Assembly: GCA_029379385.1 (NCBI GenBank)
Contig: CM055612.1
Coordinates: 14,012,001-14,076,000 of the forward strand
Direction: 5' to 3'
Length of the DNA stretch: 64,000 bases
From: Quillaja saponaria
Lineage: Eukaryota; Streptophyta; Magnoliopsida; Fabales; Quillajaceae
The notes beneath the pieces were generated by a model. It made no database searches. It saw only the letters and a list, made by a program, of their open reading frames with translations, and was not told where the DNA came from. Shown one piece after another: positions 10,500 to 21,791 of this stretch (position 1 is its first letter; each line of letters begins with the position of its first letter). The translations under genes were made by a program, and so were the position numbers.

Positions 10500-12310
10500 T
10501 GATTCTTATCTTCATTATCAACTTAGCATGGCTGATACACCTTGTCTACTCTTGCACAGCTCCAACAAATGAAACATACCATTTTGAAATGCTCAAATTC
10601 TAAGAATCAATACACATTGATCCACATGGAATCTTAACCTCTTGGAATCACTCTAATCACTTGTGCAACTGGGTTGGAATCACATGTGGACTCCGCCATC
10701 AAAGATTCATTTCCATAAATCTCCAAGGTTATGAATTCGGTAGATCATTATCACCTTACATTGGTAACCTAAGCTTTCTTATAAACTTCTTCTATGGCCA
10801 ATAACACATTGGGAAGGGAAATTCCTATCAATTTAACTAAGTGTTCTAAACTTTTGGTCATTACTATCGTTGGGAATAAACTGACCGGGGGAATTTCCAA
10901 GTAGATTGGTTCCTTGAAATACTGAACTTAAGGAAAAACATATTGGCAGGAGGCATTCTACATTCCTTAGAAAATCTATCATCACTCATTTATTTTTTAT
11001 GCTAGAGATAAATATATGGTTGGATCTATTCTAGATGTTAGGAGATTTGAAAGCTTGTTAATTTTGGCCTTCAAGGACAATAAGTTTTCTGGTAAGCTTC
11101 CTTCTTCTCTGTATAATCTGTCATCTCTCATCAACCTGTCATTTTGGTATAACCAAAATTGAAGGAGTTCTTCCAAACAACATAGGCAACAATTTTCAAA
11201 ATCTCCAACAATTAGGACTTGCTGGGAACGGATTCTCTGGGACAATCCCAGCTTCATTGTCTAATATTTCTAAGCTTCAAGTCTTTGACATACGCGGCAA
11301 CAACTTTACAGGACAAGTTCCTATTAGTTTAGGAAATCTGCAAAATCTTTGGTGGCTAGGATTATTAGATAACAATTTAGGAAATAATTCAGCTTGTGAC
11401 TTGGATTTCTTGACATATTTGGGAAATTGCAGCAAACTTAAAATACTTGGTTTACCTGGGAATGATTTGGGAGGTTTTTTACCAAATTGAATAGCTAATT
11501 TGTCAAGCCAACTCAATAAGTTAAACTGTGGTACAAACCAAATATTTGGAACCATACTAAAAGGAATTGGGAGTTTGATCGGCTTGTATCTCGTCGGTAT
11601 CATAACCTTCTGATAGGATCTATTCCAACCTCTTTGTTGAAAATTCAGGACATGCAACTATTGTCTTTAAGTCAAAATGGTCTATCTAGACACCTTCCAT
11701 CCTCCATGGGTAATCTTTACTAGATTGAGCATTCTTTTTTTACACCAAAACAAACTAGAAGGGAGCATTCCATCAACTATTGGAATTTGTCAAAATTTAC
11801 AGAAACTAGACATTTCAAAAAATAATCTTAGCGGGGCTGTTTCCAAGCAAGTAATCAGTCATTCTTCCATATCTCTGTTGCTTAATTTATCAGGAAACTC
11901 TCTTACTAGCAGCTTACCTGTGAAAATAGGCAAGTTACAAAATCTTTATGCACTGGACCTCTCAGAAAACAATATATCTGGTGAAATTTTTGCAACCATT
12001 AGAGATTGCTCAATTCTGAAGTACCTTTACTTGCAAGGGAATTTCTTTCAAGGAAGCATGCCTTTCATCCTTGGCCTCTTTAAAAGGTATACAATATTTA
12101 GATCTTTCACAAAACAACTTCTCAGGAGAAATTCCAAAAGATCTGTCAAAACTACCTTCTTCTTTACCGTATTTAAACCTTTCATTCAATAATATAGTAG
12201 GCGAGTACCAGTTGAAGAAGTTTTCAAAAATGCAAGTTCCATTTTAGTGACTGGAAATAGTTTACTTTGTGGGGGTGTACACTAACTTTCACTACCAACT
12301 TGTTCTGTCG
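10500..12310 (+). pseudogene. LRR ectodomain part of the receptor-kinase pseudogene
   Basis: LRR consensus pieces appear in successive frames: LSPYIGNLSFL near 10750, LNLRKNILAGGILHSLENL near 10940, then ISKLQVFDIRGNNFTGQVP (11257 on) and NLQNLWWLGLLDNN. From 11677 come LEGSIPSTIGICQNLQ, LDISKNNLSGAVS and LYALDLSENNISGEI. This is the plant-specific 24-residue LRR class. At least six frame breaks are needed to follow it. Confidence 0.85.
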
Positions 12311-12329
12311 GATATTAAAAAATAAATAA

Positions 12330-13028
12330 AAAATACACCATGTGTTTAAATTAATAATTACAATAGTTTCAGTGGCTCGATTTCTTATTCTTTGGTTATG
12401 CGTACTTGGTATGTTTTGGATGAGAACATTAAAGAGGAAGTCATCTTCTACACAACCAACAATTGAGCAGCTTTCAAAGGTTACATATGGAAGGCTCCAT
12501 CAGGTAACTGACGGTTTTTCTCCCAATAACTTAGTAGGATCTGGTAGTTTTGGGTTAGTGTACTAAGGATTTCTTGCTTAAGAAGAAAAAGAAGTTACAG
12601 TGAAGGTACTCAATCTTCAAAAGAGTTTCATTGCTGAATGCAATGCTCTAAGAAATATCAAGCATCACAATCTAGTAAAGATCTTAACCTGTTGCTCAAG
12701 TCTTAACTACAATGGCAATGCATTCAAGGCCCTAATTTTTTATTTCATGGGAAATGGAAGCTTAGAGCAGTGGCTGCATCAGGAAATTGAAGGTGAAAAT
12801 GAATCGCGAAGGTTGAGCCTTCTTAAAAGACTAAATATTGCGATAGATGTACCATCTGCATTACATTATCTTCATGAGCAATGTGAACATACTTGAAGCC
12901 AAGCAATGTCTTTCTTCATAATGACATGGTTGCCCGTGTAATAGATTTTGGTTTAGCAAAGCTTATCTTTGTTACTATTGACATTTCCCAAAACCAAAGC
13001 AGCGCACAAGAAATAAAAAGGTACATTG
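12330..13028 (+). pseudogene. Membrane helix and kinase N-lobe of the receptor-kinase pseudogene
   Basis: A hydrophobic helix (IITIVSVARFLILWLCVLGM) is followed by basic residues, then juxtamembrane LSKVTYGRLHQVTDGFSPNN and the P-loop GSGSFGLVY. Next come a VKVLNLQ lysine strand, SFIAECNALRNIKHHNLVKI and YFMGNGSLEQWLH. Near 12890 the sequence runs from HEQCEHT directly into KPSN, so the HCDL part of the catalytic loop, including the catalytic Asp, is deleted. The DFG motif remains at 12944-12952. Confidence 0.88.
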
Positions 13029-15070
13029 TGTCACACCCCACAAGGAGGCATGATTGGCCGAAGGAATGGCTAACCAAACCTCCGTAACCTAGACTCCAAA
13101 TCAAAGAGATGCATATGATCATTGACCAAATTAGAAGTTAAGGAAACTCTTATGAAACAAAACCATATTCAAAGACTCATTTACTAGGATTCATAGTGAT
13201 TTAACCAAAAATTTGACAAAGGTTCCTCGTAAATGCCCAATAATACAAACATGCTATACCCTGGTTATACAACCAGTCAACAACAACAACAATATCCACA
13301 AGGAGCTTCGCTCCATTTTATACCATAAACAATAACAACTAAATTATTACACAAGTCAAAATCTGTTAGTCAAAGCCCTGCAAAGCTTCATCCCTTGGCT
13401 TCAAGTAGGTGATCTTAGTTATATATCTTGCCACAACATAATTGGCAAATCATATATCCATCGGTGATGTCTGCTGAGATCCTAATACTAAAAAAAAACA
13501 TGAACAACAAGGTGTGAGTCATTAAGACTTAATAGTAAAAAATGTCCCCAAAGGGTATTAGCATCAATCAATAAATAATTCAAATATAAAGGTTGAATAA
13601 TCTCAGGTTAGAAAAGTTTCAAAAACAATTCAATTTTTATACTTATATAGATATAGAAAAGGTAAAATCAAACAAATACAATTTACGTAATCCAATACAC
13701 AAACAAATCAATTAAATTATCCAAAAGGGCCAAACGAAGTAACTCAACACTTGCACACCAAATACACATCCTTCTCAAGGTATTTTTGCTTCCACATTCT
13801 AAGATTATATATCAACTGCTTACACATTCTCTCAAGACTGAGTTACTTTAATATTTTTAATCAAATCAAATTATCTTATTTGCACCCAAATTTTATGTCA
13901 TATATAAAAATAGTTTCATTCAATCCAATCACACTACAATTAATATTAAAATATCAACAACATAGTATTATTACCAATTAATTCAATTACTTCTAGTATT
14001 CGAAGTTGTTGATGGCTCAATAACTCGTTCAGGAGCTGAAAATCATAATTTCAAGCATTGCTTAGTTCATAATTTTCATGGTTATAATCCCCTAATTAAT
14101 CATTTAACTAATAAAACCTATATAGATCAACTTTTATCATACTCTAATGTTAAATTCAACTTAGGGTTAGTTATTTCAAATCATTCAAGAGCTTGAATTC
14201 TAAAATTTCCATACCAACAACTTCCAAAATTTCCTCTTACTTTCACACCATTTTTCATCATTTCTAAACTTTAGTTCGTTCTGCTAACTTCCTTGTATCC
14301 AAACTTCTAAGCAATACAAGTATAGAAATTAACTTAAAGGAAACCACAAGTAACTCACCTAACTAAAGAACTAACACTACCTAACCAAACTAAGGCTCAC
14401 GGCAAGAAGGGAGACTGCTGTACTTGGTATTTCCTTGCTGCCGTACACCTCTAATCCAAGAAAATCACCTTTTAATACACTTCTAATACCCAGACATGAA
14501 AAAGGAAAGAAACCACTTAGTTGCAGCTTCAAAATAAGGGACGACAGCTACTGGTTGCCATGGCTTGAAGGGAGCCTAAGCAACACCAACAAAGGCTGTT
14601 GCCTCATGTTTTTGGGAGGAAGGAAGAGGAATAACCAAAAACAGAGCTGCTTCCTAAACAGGTTTCTGCACCTACTGCCAAAGCCTTGCTTGACTTATTT
14701 TCGGTTCCCACACATAGCAATAAGGCCACACACATGAAGGGGCAAGTTATGCTAACAAGGAAGAGGATTGGAGTTAACGGCCAGCTAAGAAAACGCAAAA
14801 CAGGGGCAGAGGAAAAAAACACAAGGGATAAAGAAAAGAGAAGGCACGGGAAGGAGTTAGATGACGGGCCAAAAATAAGGAAATGAAAGGAAATATGGAA
14901 AAAGGAAATGATAATGTCAAAAGGTCAACAAGTTTGATTAAATAAAGTTGTGGTTTATATTGATTCTTGATATAAATATTTATATATATATATCAACTTA
15001 TTTCATCTTATAATTCATGTTTTTTTTTGTCAAGACTTCTAAACATACACATCGATACTAAGTTATAATA
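13029..15070 (-). mobile_element. Solo LTR (2,042 bp) with CATTG target duplication
   Basis: Flanked by CATTG at 13024-13028 and at 15071-15075. The minus-strand LTR ends GTGTGACA (13029 side) and starts TATTATAACTTAGTATC (15070 side), a diverged form of the TGTTATAACCCGATATC start of the LTR at 58206-61205. Its first ~500 bp align with 58206-58750, sharing for example GCAAAGGTTCC/GGCGGAGGTTTCC, AACCAGTCAACAACA and ATACCATAAACAATAA. No internal sequence remains, as expected after LTR-LTR recombination. Open stretches inside it (14435-14886) are LTR sequence, not genes. Confidence 0.85.
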
Positions 15071-15650
15071 CATTGACTATGTTGCACCAGGTGACATTTT
15101 CTATACTATATATATCTACTAGTTTGCGAGGTAGCATAAATACATAATTCAGGGGCAACCGTTCATATTAATTACTTAGATATAAATATGCTTGTGTGGA
15201 ATGTTGATACATTTTGACATATACATGTAGAGTATGGAATGGGAGATCAGGTCTCAACAAAGGGAGATGTTTATATCTTCAAGATACTCTTATTGGAAAT
15301 ATTCATTGGAAGGAGACCGACCGAAGATATGTTCAAAGATGGTATGATCTTCACAAGTATGCCATGTTAGCTTTGCCAGAAAATCTTCCTCAGATTTTGG
15401 ACCCAACTTTACTCCAACCAGAAGCAAGAGAATTCAGAGCCAAATTTATAATGGTGAGGCAGAAATAAAAACAAATTTGACCCAGATCCAAATGAATAGT
15501 AAGATTCATACTTTTAGTTTTCAAGATTGCACTTTCATGCTCATTGGAATCATAAATGATTGAATGGAAATTGGGGATGTTACCAAAGAATTGAATATGG
15601 CTAGAATTCTTTTCTTGGGGTCGAAAACCATGGAGGCAGACCATGGACAT
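15071..15650 (+). pseudogene. Kinase C-lobe exon of the receptor-kinase pseudogene
   Basis: Past the solo LTR the activation-loop codons resume (GTI-DYVAPE-like, one base lost) to a G at 15090. The intron 15091-15230 starts GTGACA and ends CATGTAG, and exon 2 opens AGTATGG, completing the split APE|YGMG codon. Exon 2 reads [35 protein letters not shown], then after a frameshift [20 protein letters not shown]. The end (15580-15640) reads IGDVTKELNMARILFLGSK. The split after the APE Glu matches Xa21-type genes. Confidence 0.85.
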
Positions 15651-17844
15651 AACAAACTCAGGTATTAGTACATGTTTAGTATAATAAAGAAAAGAAAAAT
15701 ATAAATAGATAAAGAATTGATCATATTAGAATTCATGCATGAGATATATACATTGATCTAAAAATAATGTCCAAGTCAATCAGACCATAAGTATGCCACA
15801 TTAGGGACATACATATATACATACCCAAATACACATACATATTATACATACTATTACCCTACAAATATTATCTACATAATCTTGATCATGTTTACAGTAC
15901 GAATTAGAAAATTTATGGTCATAGGTTACTAAGAATTCTATCCAATTTGAATGTTTTATTTATGCCTTTAGAAATACCTTCAGGTGAGCTTATTGGTGTT
16001 TTCTTGTACAGCTTGTTCAATTTTAAGGTTATTTTGTTTTCTTTTTTTAATTCTTTACCTTTTTTACAGCAGGTTAGCCTACTTGAACTGATGCTATGTA
16101 TGGAGGGCATATAGGAAAGGAAAAAAAAAAAAAAAGCTCTACATTCTAATTCTTTGGAGAAGTAGATATTTGAATTTCAATAATAAGTTGGCAATTGTTT
16201 ATGCTATAATATTATTTATGTGTAAGAAAATATTGTTGTTTAACTTCTTGATCAAAGTTCTATTTTCTACCTTTGATCATGGTTACAGAAAATTAAAGAA
16301 GCAAAAATCCCTAGTTTATTTGTTTGTTTTCTACATTTGGATATACTTTCTTGTTTATAAGAATTAATAGTTTCTTCTACCTATACTTCTTTGTGAAATA
16401 TATTGAGCAAAAAGCCAAGAGATCTGGAAACATGTTGATCTCTTCAACATCTCTTTTTGAGCTGAATCTTCTGTTTCAAATTCAAAATAGATACAAACAG
16501 AAAATAAGTTTATGTTAGAAAATAGTTTGTATCATTACCACATTCATATTGAAAAAAGAATATTATTTTTCTGTAAGTCTTTTACTATACTATCAGAGTT
16601 GTTCTCAAACACAAAATAAGTAAAACCTATACAGGATCCCCATGATTTCTGTCACTTGGCCAAACTTTAGATTGCAAAATTTTATTACTCAAATGATTTT
16701 CTTTAAATATGATACTCATGGCTGGCCACGGAGAATCTATTGATAGGTTTGTTTTAGTTCTTTTAAGATCATGTTCCACTTTTAAAATCATGTCCTGCTT
16801 GCATTAGTCGATTCATCTTATTCTTTGAGCATGACCATTGAGAAATAAAGTTACATGACCACAACTACCAAAATTAAATTTAAAAGGGAATCAAAGACGC
16901 CTAGAAGACAACCAAGAATCCCAAAAGTATAATATAGCAGAAGCATGTATAATACATAAGCTACGAGCTTATGCTAAACAAAAGACAACAAGTGTATAGA
17001 TTAACAAGATATTTAGCTTTTAAAGAACTTTCTATTTGAGTTTCAAAAGTCAACTAACCTACGTGGATCAGTTACGTCAGAAACAACATTACTAGCAGAA
17101 GATTCCCTTCTTGTCTTGTAGAGTCATGGTGCTCAAACATTAACTAGAATAAGCAACAAACTGGAGGTTCATATATTGAAATTTTCAATTTCTGCCTTGT
17201 TTTTCTTTTTTCTTTTTGGTAAACAAATTCAATTTCTGACTTTTTTTTTCTTTTTCTTATTGGTAATTCAATTTATGCCTTCACTATGTTAGATTAAAAA
17301 AGAAATAAAAAAATGTTGACAACTAATATAACAACTGCTAAATCTTTTCATTTTAATTACTGATTATAACATCAAATATGAGAACGCGTTTTCTTGTGTC
17401 TTGACTTGTTTCTTCTTTTTGTTGATTTTGATATAACTAGTTAACAAGCACTTTTAGTTGCATCAGTTGATCACCTAGATATAATTCTTTCTTAAGGTCT
17501 AAAAAGGCTACTTTCTTCTCCATAGAGAGTAATTTTCAATATAAAAAATTGCTAATGATGGAATACAAAATGAATTCTTACCAAATTTCATGTAAGTTTT
17601 GAAAGGAATGGTCTACTTGCACAAAAGTTGGAAAAGTTCAGAATAAGTTTAGGAAAATAACAAATGTAAGGAGTACAGTAAATTTATTTTTGTTTATTTT
17701 TTCAGTGAATCAGGATTTGAAGATAGGAAAAGGCAAACATAGTTTTAATTTAGTTAGCTGTGAGGTTTAGGAGAGCATGTGGCCTTGTTCTTTGGTTTCT
17801 CTACGTTGTCTTCTGTTTCCCAATTTCTGTCTCTCTCTAATTTT
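15651..17844. other. Intergenic, no gene recognised
   Basis: AT-rich sequence without a usable reading frame. It has a pyrimidine-rich near-duplicate at 17180-17280 (TTTTTCTTTTT with AATTCAATTT). It may include degraded 3' sequence of the kinase gene. Confidence 0.45.
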
Positions 17845-18553
17845 AGGGTCTTCCTAAAATTTGATGGTAGATATGTTCCCTACTTGCATGTAAGCCCCTG
17901 TCAAAATGAAAGGCCTAGCTTCTAAGATCCTTTTCGAATCCAGAAGCTTCTTCTAACTAGTTTAGCTTTCTGGAAACAATTTTCTTGAAATATTTATTTG
18001 AAAATATTGCTCCACAGATAATTGTTACTATTTAAAAAGTTCCATCCAAGATTTTCCATGAAAGCTCTATTACTATTGGCAGTTATCCTAAGGCCACTAA
18101 GACCTTCTGGAGGGTGAAACCTCATGTAATTTATCAATGCTATTATAGATTGAGATAGGAAGAGGACGGGTAAAATTATTTTACACTAGGATAACTTAAC
18201 CCACTAATCTAATAAGAGAGTTTACTTGCCTTAAGAGAGTTCATCACCTTCCAAAAAGAGAGTTTACTAGCTTTAACTTTTTCATCAACATCAACAAAAG
18301 TGAGCTCCTTAGATCTCTTCATTTGCAGTGGAAGGCCTAAGTATTTAGCATTAAGAATGCTAATACCATAGCCAAAGAAAGAATTAGTGCTAGCAATAAG
18401 CGAATCATTTGTGTTTGGTCTGAAAAAAAAATCTTGAGACTTATCAAAGTGACAATCAAAGACAATACGAGCGAATTAGTGCTAACATCAAGCCTTGTTT
18501 TCACAGGAAGAATATTCCAACAACCTTGCCACCACTGTAGTTTAAATCTTTTA
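17845..18553 (-). pseudogene. LINE fragment A (post-RT region)
   Basis: Closely matches 20490-21075 (LINE fragment B). The minus-strand translation gives NAKYLGLPLQMKRSKEL and KASKLSFWKVMNSL, the YLGxPL and W-motif region that follows the RT domain in plant L1-type LINEs. No intact frame. It diverges from copy B after about 18435. Target sequence continues after the two insertions at 18554-19365 and 19483-20313. Confidence 0.65.
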
Positions 18554-19365
18554 GGGTCTATTTTGATGTAGATGTAGTGAATCGAAATTTGAATTGGGAA
18601 TTGAACAATTCAATTCCAATTTACTTGTTTAGTGCACATTTTAGAATTAGAATAATAATTTTCAAATCAATTCATGAGAAGAAACAACTAAAAAAACCTC
18701 ATTTTCAATTCTTATGGGTAGATCTTAAAATTTACAATTATTGAGCATATGTTATTCTTGACAACCACTTATTTATGGTGACATATCTTACTAAAAAGTG
18801 GGCCACCATCATTGAAAACCTCCACCAGCCACTACCAGCTTTTACCTACTGGCAACTTCGTCCACCAGTTGTCGACCACCACTACTACTGTCACCATCGA
18901 CTAGTCGAATCCCCGTCGAATATTATACGAACCACCATTGAAACCCACCAAAAATGACAACGGCCACTATCCATCACCATTAAGACAACAAAAAATGATG
19001 AAGACCACCGATGAGACCCAGCAAAGATGACTGTAGCCATAGTTGGGATATGCTGGAACACTGACAACCATCATTAAACCAGCCAAAGACAACTACAACC
19101 ACTGTCATAGATGAGTACAACCACCGTCGAAGACCACTATAACCATTATCAAAGACAACTACAACCATCGCTAGAAGCCATCAGAGACGATGATATATAA
19201 CCACTGTTGGAAGCCGCCAAAAACAATGACAACCATTGTCAAGTACTTGAAGTATAATTCTGGTTGTATTTTTTATGTGATCTAAACTCTTATATTGTAA
19301 TTTTAACCAATTTCAATTTTAGTTTCACAATTTCAATTCCAATTCCAATAGATCCAAATGCAGTC
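18554..19365. mobile_element. Inverted-repeat element with TTA target duplication (MITE-like)
   Basis: Flanked by TTA at 18551-18553 and 19366-19368. The left end GGGTCTATTTTGATGTAG and the reverse complement of the right end (GACTGCATTTGGATCTAT) agree at most positions, and AATTCAATTCCAATT-type sequence sits inside both ends. A 3-bp TTA duplication suggests the PIF/Harbinger group. The 812-bp length is large for a MITE. The core (18790-19240) is unusually GC- and CAAC/CACC-rich. I see no transposase. Confidence 0.5.
18950..19240. repeat. Degenerate CAACCACxGTCG minisatellite
   Basis: Irregular repeats of ACTACAACCA, CGTCGAAGACC and AAAGACAACTACAACCA fill the core of the inverted-repeat element. 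Units are about 27-30 bp. Confidence 0.6.
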
Positions 19366-19482
19366 TTAGGAATTTTACTATTGGCAGACCACTTACTAGA
19401 TTGATCAACAAGGTAAGCTAATTTAATACTAACTTCCTATCATAATTAAGAAATTAGATCCATTTTTCCTAGATATCAGAAC

Positions 19483-20313
19483 TGTAAAATAAATAGAGAG
19501 AAAGGAATAATAGTAGCTTGGATTATTCCAAGACTACACCAGGACCTTAAATTTATAATAGAGCAATTACATAAGACTTGCTTATCTAAACAATGTGGGA
19601 CTTAACCCAACATAACTTAATACTAAATATACTCTAACACTCCCCCTCAAGCTAGAGCATATATATGCTCAAGCTTGTACAAGTATAATCCCAAGTATCA
19701 AAACTCTTAACACTCCCCTATAACAAAAAATTTCATCAAGTTCACTCAATTCACTCCGTGCCTAAGAGAACGAGAACGACACAAACAACATGTGCCTAAA
19801 AGAGAATGACACAAACAACATGTGCTCAAACATAATTGTTGGTTCACAACCAACATAAAATGCCAAATTGGCAGTAACTTTCGTCGAGAACTTCTCTGGT
19901 CAAAATCCAGATAAGGCAACTCCGGAATCAGTGATAACGAGCAGGGAACGTTGAAAACTCTTCAATCTCTTCAATCTTGAATGGGGGTTATGTCAAAAGA
20001 CTAAACAACCAACAAACATAAAGATGAACTTCTACAAAAACTTCAAAACTAACAGCATCAAAAAGCTTCAAAACTATTTGGGGCTGCCGCCAAAGAGGAG
20101 AGGCGGTAGCCCCAAGATTAAACTTGGGTTTATATCAAACCCGCTCTGATAACATGTAAAATAAATAGAGAGAAATGAATAATAATAGCTTGGATTATTC
20201 CAAGACTACACCAGGACCTTAAATTTATAATAGAGCAATTGCATAAGACTTGCTTATCTAAACAATGTGGGACTTAACACCCAACATAACTTAATACTAA
20301 ATATACTCTAACA
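19483..20313 (-). mobile_element. TRIM retrotransposon (831 bp) with AGAAC target duplication
   Basis: Terminal repeats of 157 and 159 bp (19483-19639, 20155-20313) are almost identical and run TGTTAGAGTATA...ATTTTACA on the minus strand. The PBS is at 20140-20154 (TGTTATCAGAGCGGG, initiator-Met-tRNA type) and the PPT at 19640-19651 (CTTGAGGGGGAG). Exact AGAAC duplications sit at 19478-19482 and 20314-20318. The 515-bp interior has no coding frame, so mobility would depend on another element's proteins. The near identity of the repeats implies a recent insertion. Confidence 0.93.
20080..20113 (-). promoter_or_regulatory. Strong hairpin next to the TRIM primer-binding site
   Basis: GGGGCTGCCGCC (20080-20091) pairs with GGCGGTAGCCCC (20102-20113) across a 10-base purine loop, 12 pairs with one mismatch or wobble. 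It lies about 27 nt downstream of the PBS in element orientation, where retroelement RNAs often hold dimerisation or packaging structures. The role is inferred. Confidence 0.6.
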
Positions 20314-20318
20314 AGAAC

Positions 20319-20487
20319 ATTAAACTTTGATAAACATAGTGACTTTTGCATCAAAGTAATTGTACATGGATAAAACCTTATGAGCATTCTAGATCTTAGT
20401 TCCATCAAAGATTAGATTAGAACCCAAGTTCAAACTTGATCCTCTTTGACAATTTAGGATTGGCTGAATACATGAAGTGATGGGAAC
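20319..20487. other. Target sequence between TRIM and LINE fragment B
   Basis: Continues 19369-19482, the sequence into which the TRIM inserted. It is probably part of LINE copy A, but I could not confirm this by motif. Confidence 0.4.
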
Positions 20488-21791
20488 TTAGGGTCTTCCT
20501 AAAATTTGATGGTAAATATGTTCCCTACTTGCATGTAAGCCCTTGTCAAAAAGAGAGGCCTAGCTTCTAAGATCCTTTTCGAATCCCGAAGCTTCTTCTA
20601 ACTGGTTTAGCTTTCTGGAAACAATTTTCTTGAAATATTTATTTGAAAATGTTGCTCCACAGATAATTGTTACTATTTAAAAGGTTCCATCCAAGATTTT
20701 CCATGAAAGCTCTATTACTATTGGCAGTTATCCTAAGGCCTAAACCACTAAGACCTTTTGGAGGGTAAAACCTCATGTAATTTATCAATGCTATTATAGA
20801 CTGAGATTGGTAGAGGAAGGGTAAAATTATTTTACACCAGGATAACTTAACACACTAATCTAATAAGAGAGTTTATTTGCCTTAAGAGAGTTCATCATCT
20901 TCCAAAAAGAGAGTTTACTAGCTTTAACTCTTTCGTCAACATCAACAAAAGTGAGCTCTTTAGATTTCTTCATTTGCAATGGAAGGCCTAAGTATTTAGC
21001 ATTAAGAATGCTAATACCATAGCTAAAGAAAGAATTAGTGCTAGCAATAAGAGAATCATCTATGTTTGGTCTGAAAAAATCTTAAGATTTTTCAACAATA
21101 ATCTGTTGTTCTAACTAGGAGCAATAAAGTGCCAAAAATTATTACAAGGCTTAGGAATCCTTAATAGTGACTTTTGAGAAAAGAATTAGGTCGTCAGCAA
21201 ACAGCAAGTGCGAAATAGATTGACATGTTTCAGTGATCCTGATGCCCTTAAAAGAACCATCATATTCATTTTTATTGATGAAACGAGAAAGAACATCATA
21301 GTAGACAATGAAAATATACAGGGATAGAGGATCCCCCTAACGAAGGCCCTTTCTAGGAAAAATGTTACCAAATGGGACTTTATTAAGGAGGATGGCCACT
21401 GAATTTGTGGAAACACACTAGAGAATCCAATAGATGAACTTGTTGTGAAAGCCAACTAGTTTTAACACACTTCTTAGAAAGGACCATTCAATGCGATCCT
21501 ATGCATTTTCATATCAATTTTTAGAGCCATATACCCTTAATTTGCCCTTGTTTAGCTTCATCGAGTGGAATAACTCATGAGCTAAAATTGAATTTTCAGA
21601 GATATGCTTGCCTTGGACATGACCAGTTTGATACGGGAGGATGATTTAGGGAAGCAAAGGCTTGAGTTTGATAACAATGATCTTTGAGATTCACTTGTAG
21701 ATGATATTACAAAGGCTTATAGGTTTAAAGTGGTATATCATCTGAGAGTTGCCTCTTTTAGAGATCAAGGCTATGGACATTTTGTTCTACT
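20488..21791 (-). pseudogene. LINE fragment B with reverse transcriptase
   Basis: The minus strand reads, 5' to 3': KPISLCNIIYK (near 21720), HISENSILAHELFHSMKLN (near 21580), RIEWSFLRSVLKLVGFHNK, FGNIFPRKGLR-GDPLSLY and HLLFADDLILFSK. The catalytic FADD is at about 21191-21202. This is a plant L1-type LINE RT. YLGLPLQMK-like sequence continues towards 20900. Frames are broken. Both LINE copies stop at the same point (AGGGTCTTCC, 17845 and 20491) without a poly-A tail. The 5' side is cut by the copia LTR at 21792. Confidence 0.8.

Larger units (their letters stand above)
10500..15650 (+). pseudogene. LRR receptor-like kinase pseudogene (EFR/Xa21-like, LRR-XII)
   Basis: The family comprises plasma-membrane immune receptors with an LRR ectodomain, one membrane helix and a Ser/Thr kinase. 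Visible in order: a signal-peptide remnant (LIFIINLAWLIHLVYSC, near 10510), an LRR N-cap (NHLCNWVGITCGLRHQR), degraded LRRs to about 12250, a membrane helix (12345-12420), the kinase lobe with GSGSFG (12540), a lesion in the catalytic loop, DFGLAKL (12944), then the C-lobe from 15071. A solo LTR interrupts the activation-loop coding region at 13029-15070. An intron with GT and AG ends is at 15091-15230. The C-terminus reads IGDVTKELNMAR near 15580. Many frameshifts and stops: a dead gene. Assignment to the At3g47570/EFR/Xa21 subfamily comes from motif wording and intron position. Confidence 0.88.

Noticed and set aside
11277..11657. 126-codon minus-strand open frame
   Set aside because: Shadow of the LRR coding sequence on the plus strand.
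14435..14886. Overlapping open frames as small genes
   Set aside because: Inside the solo LTR inserted in the kinase pseudogene.
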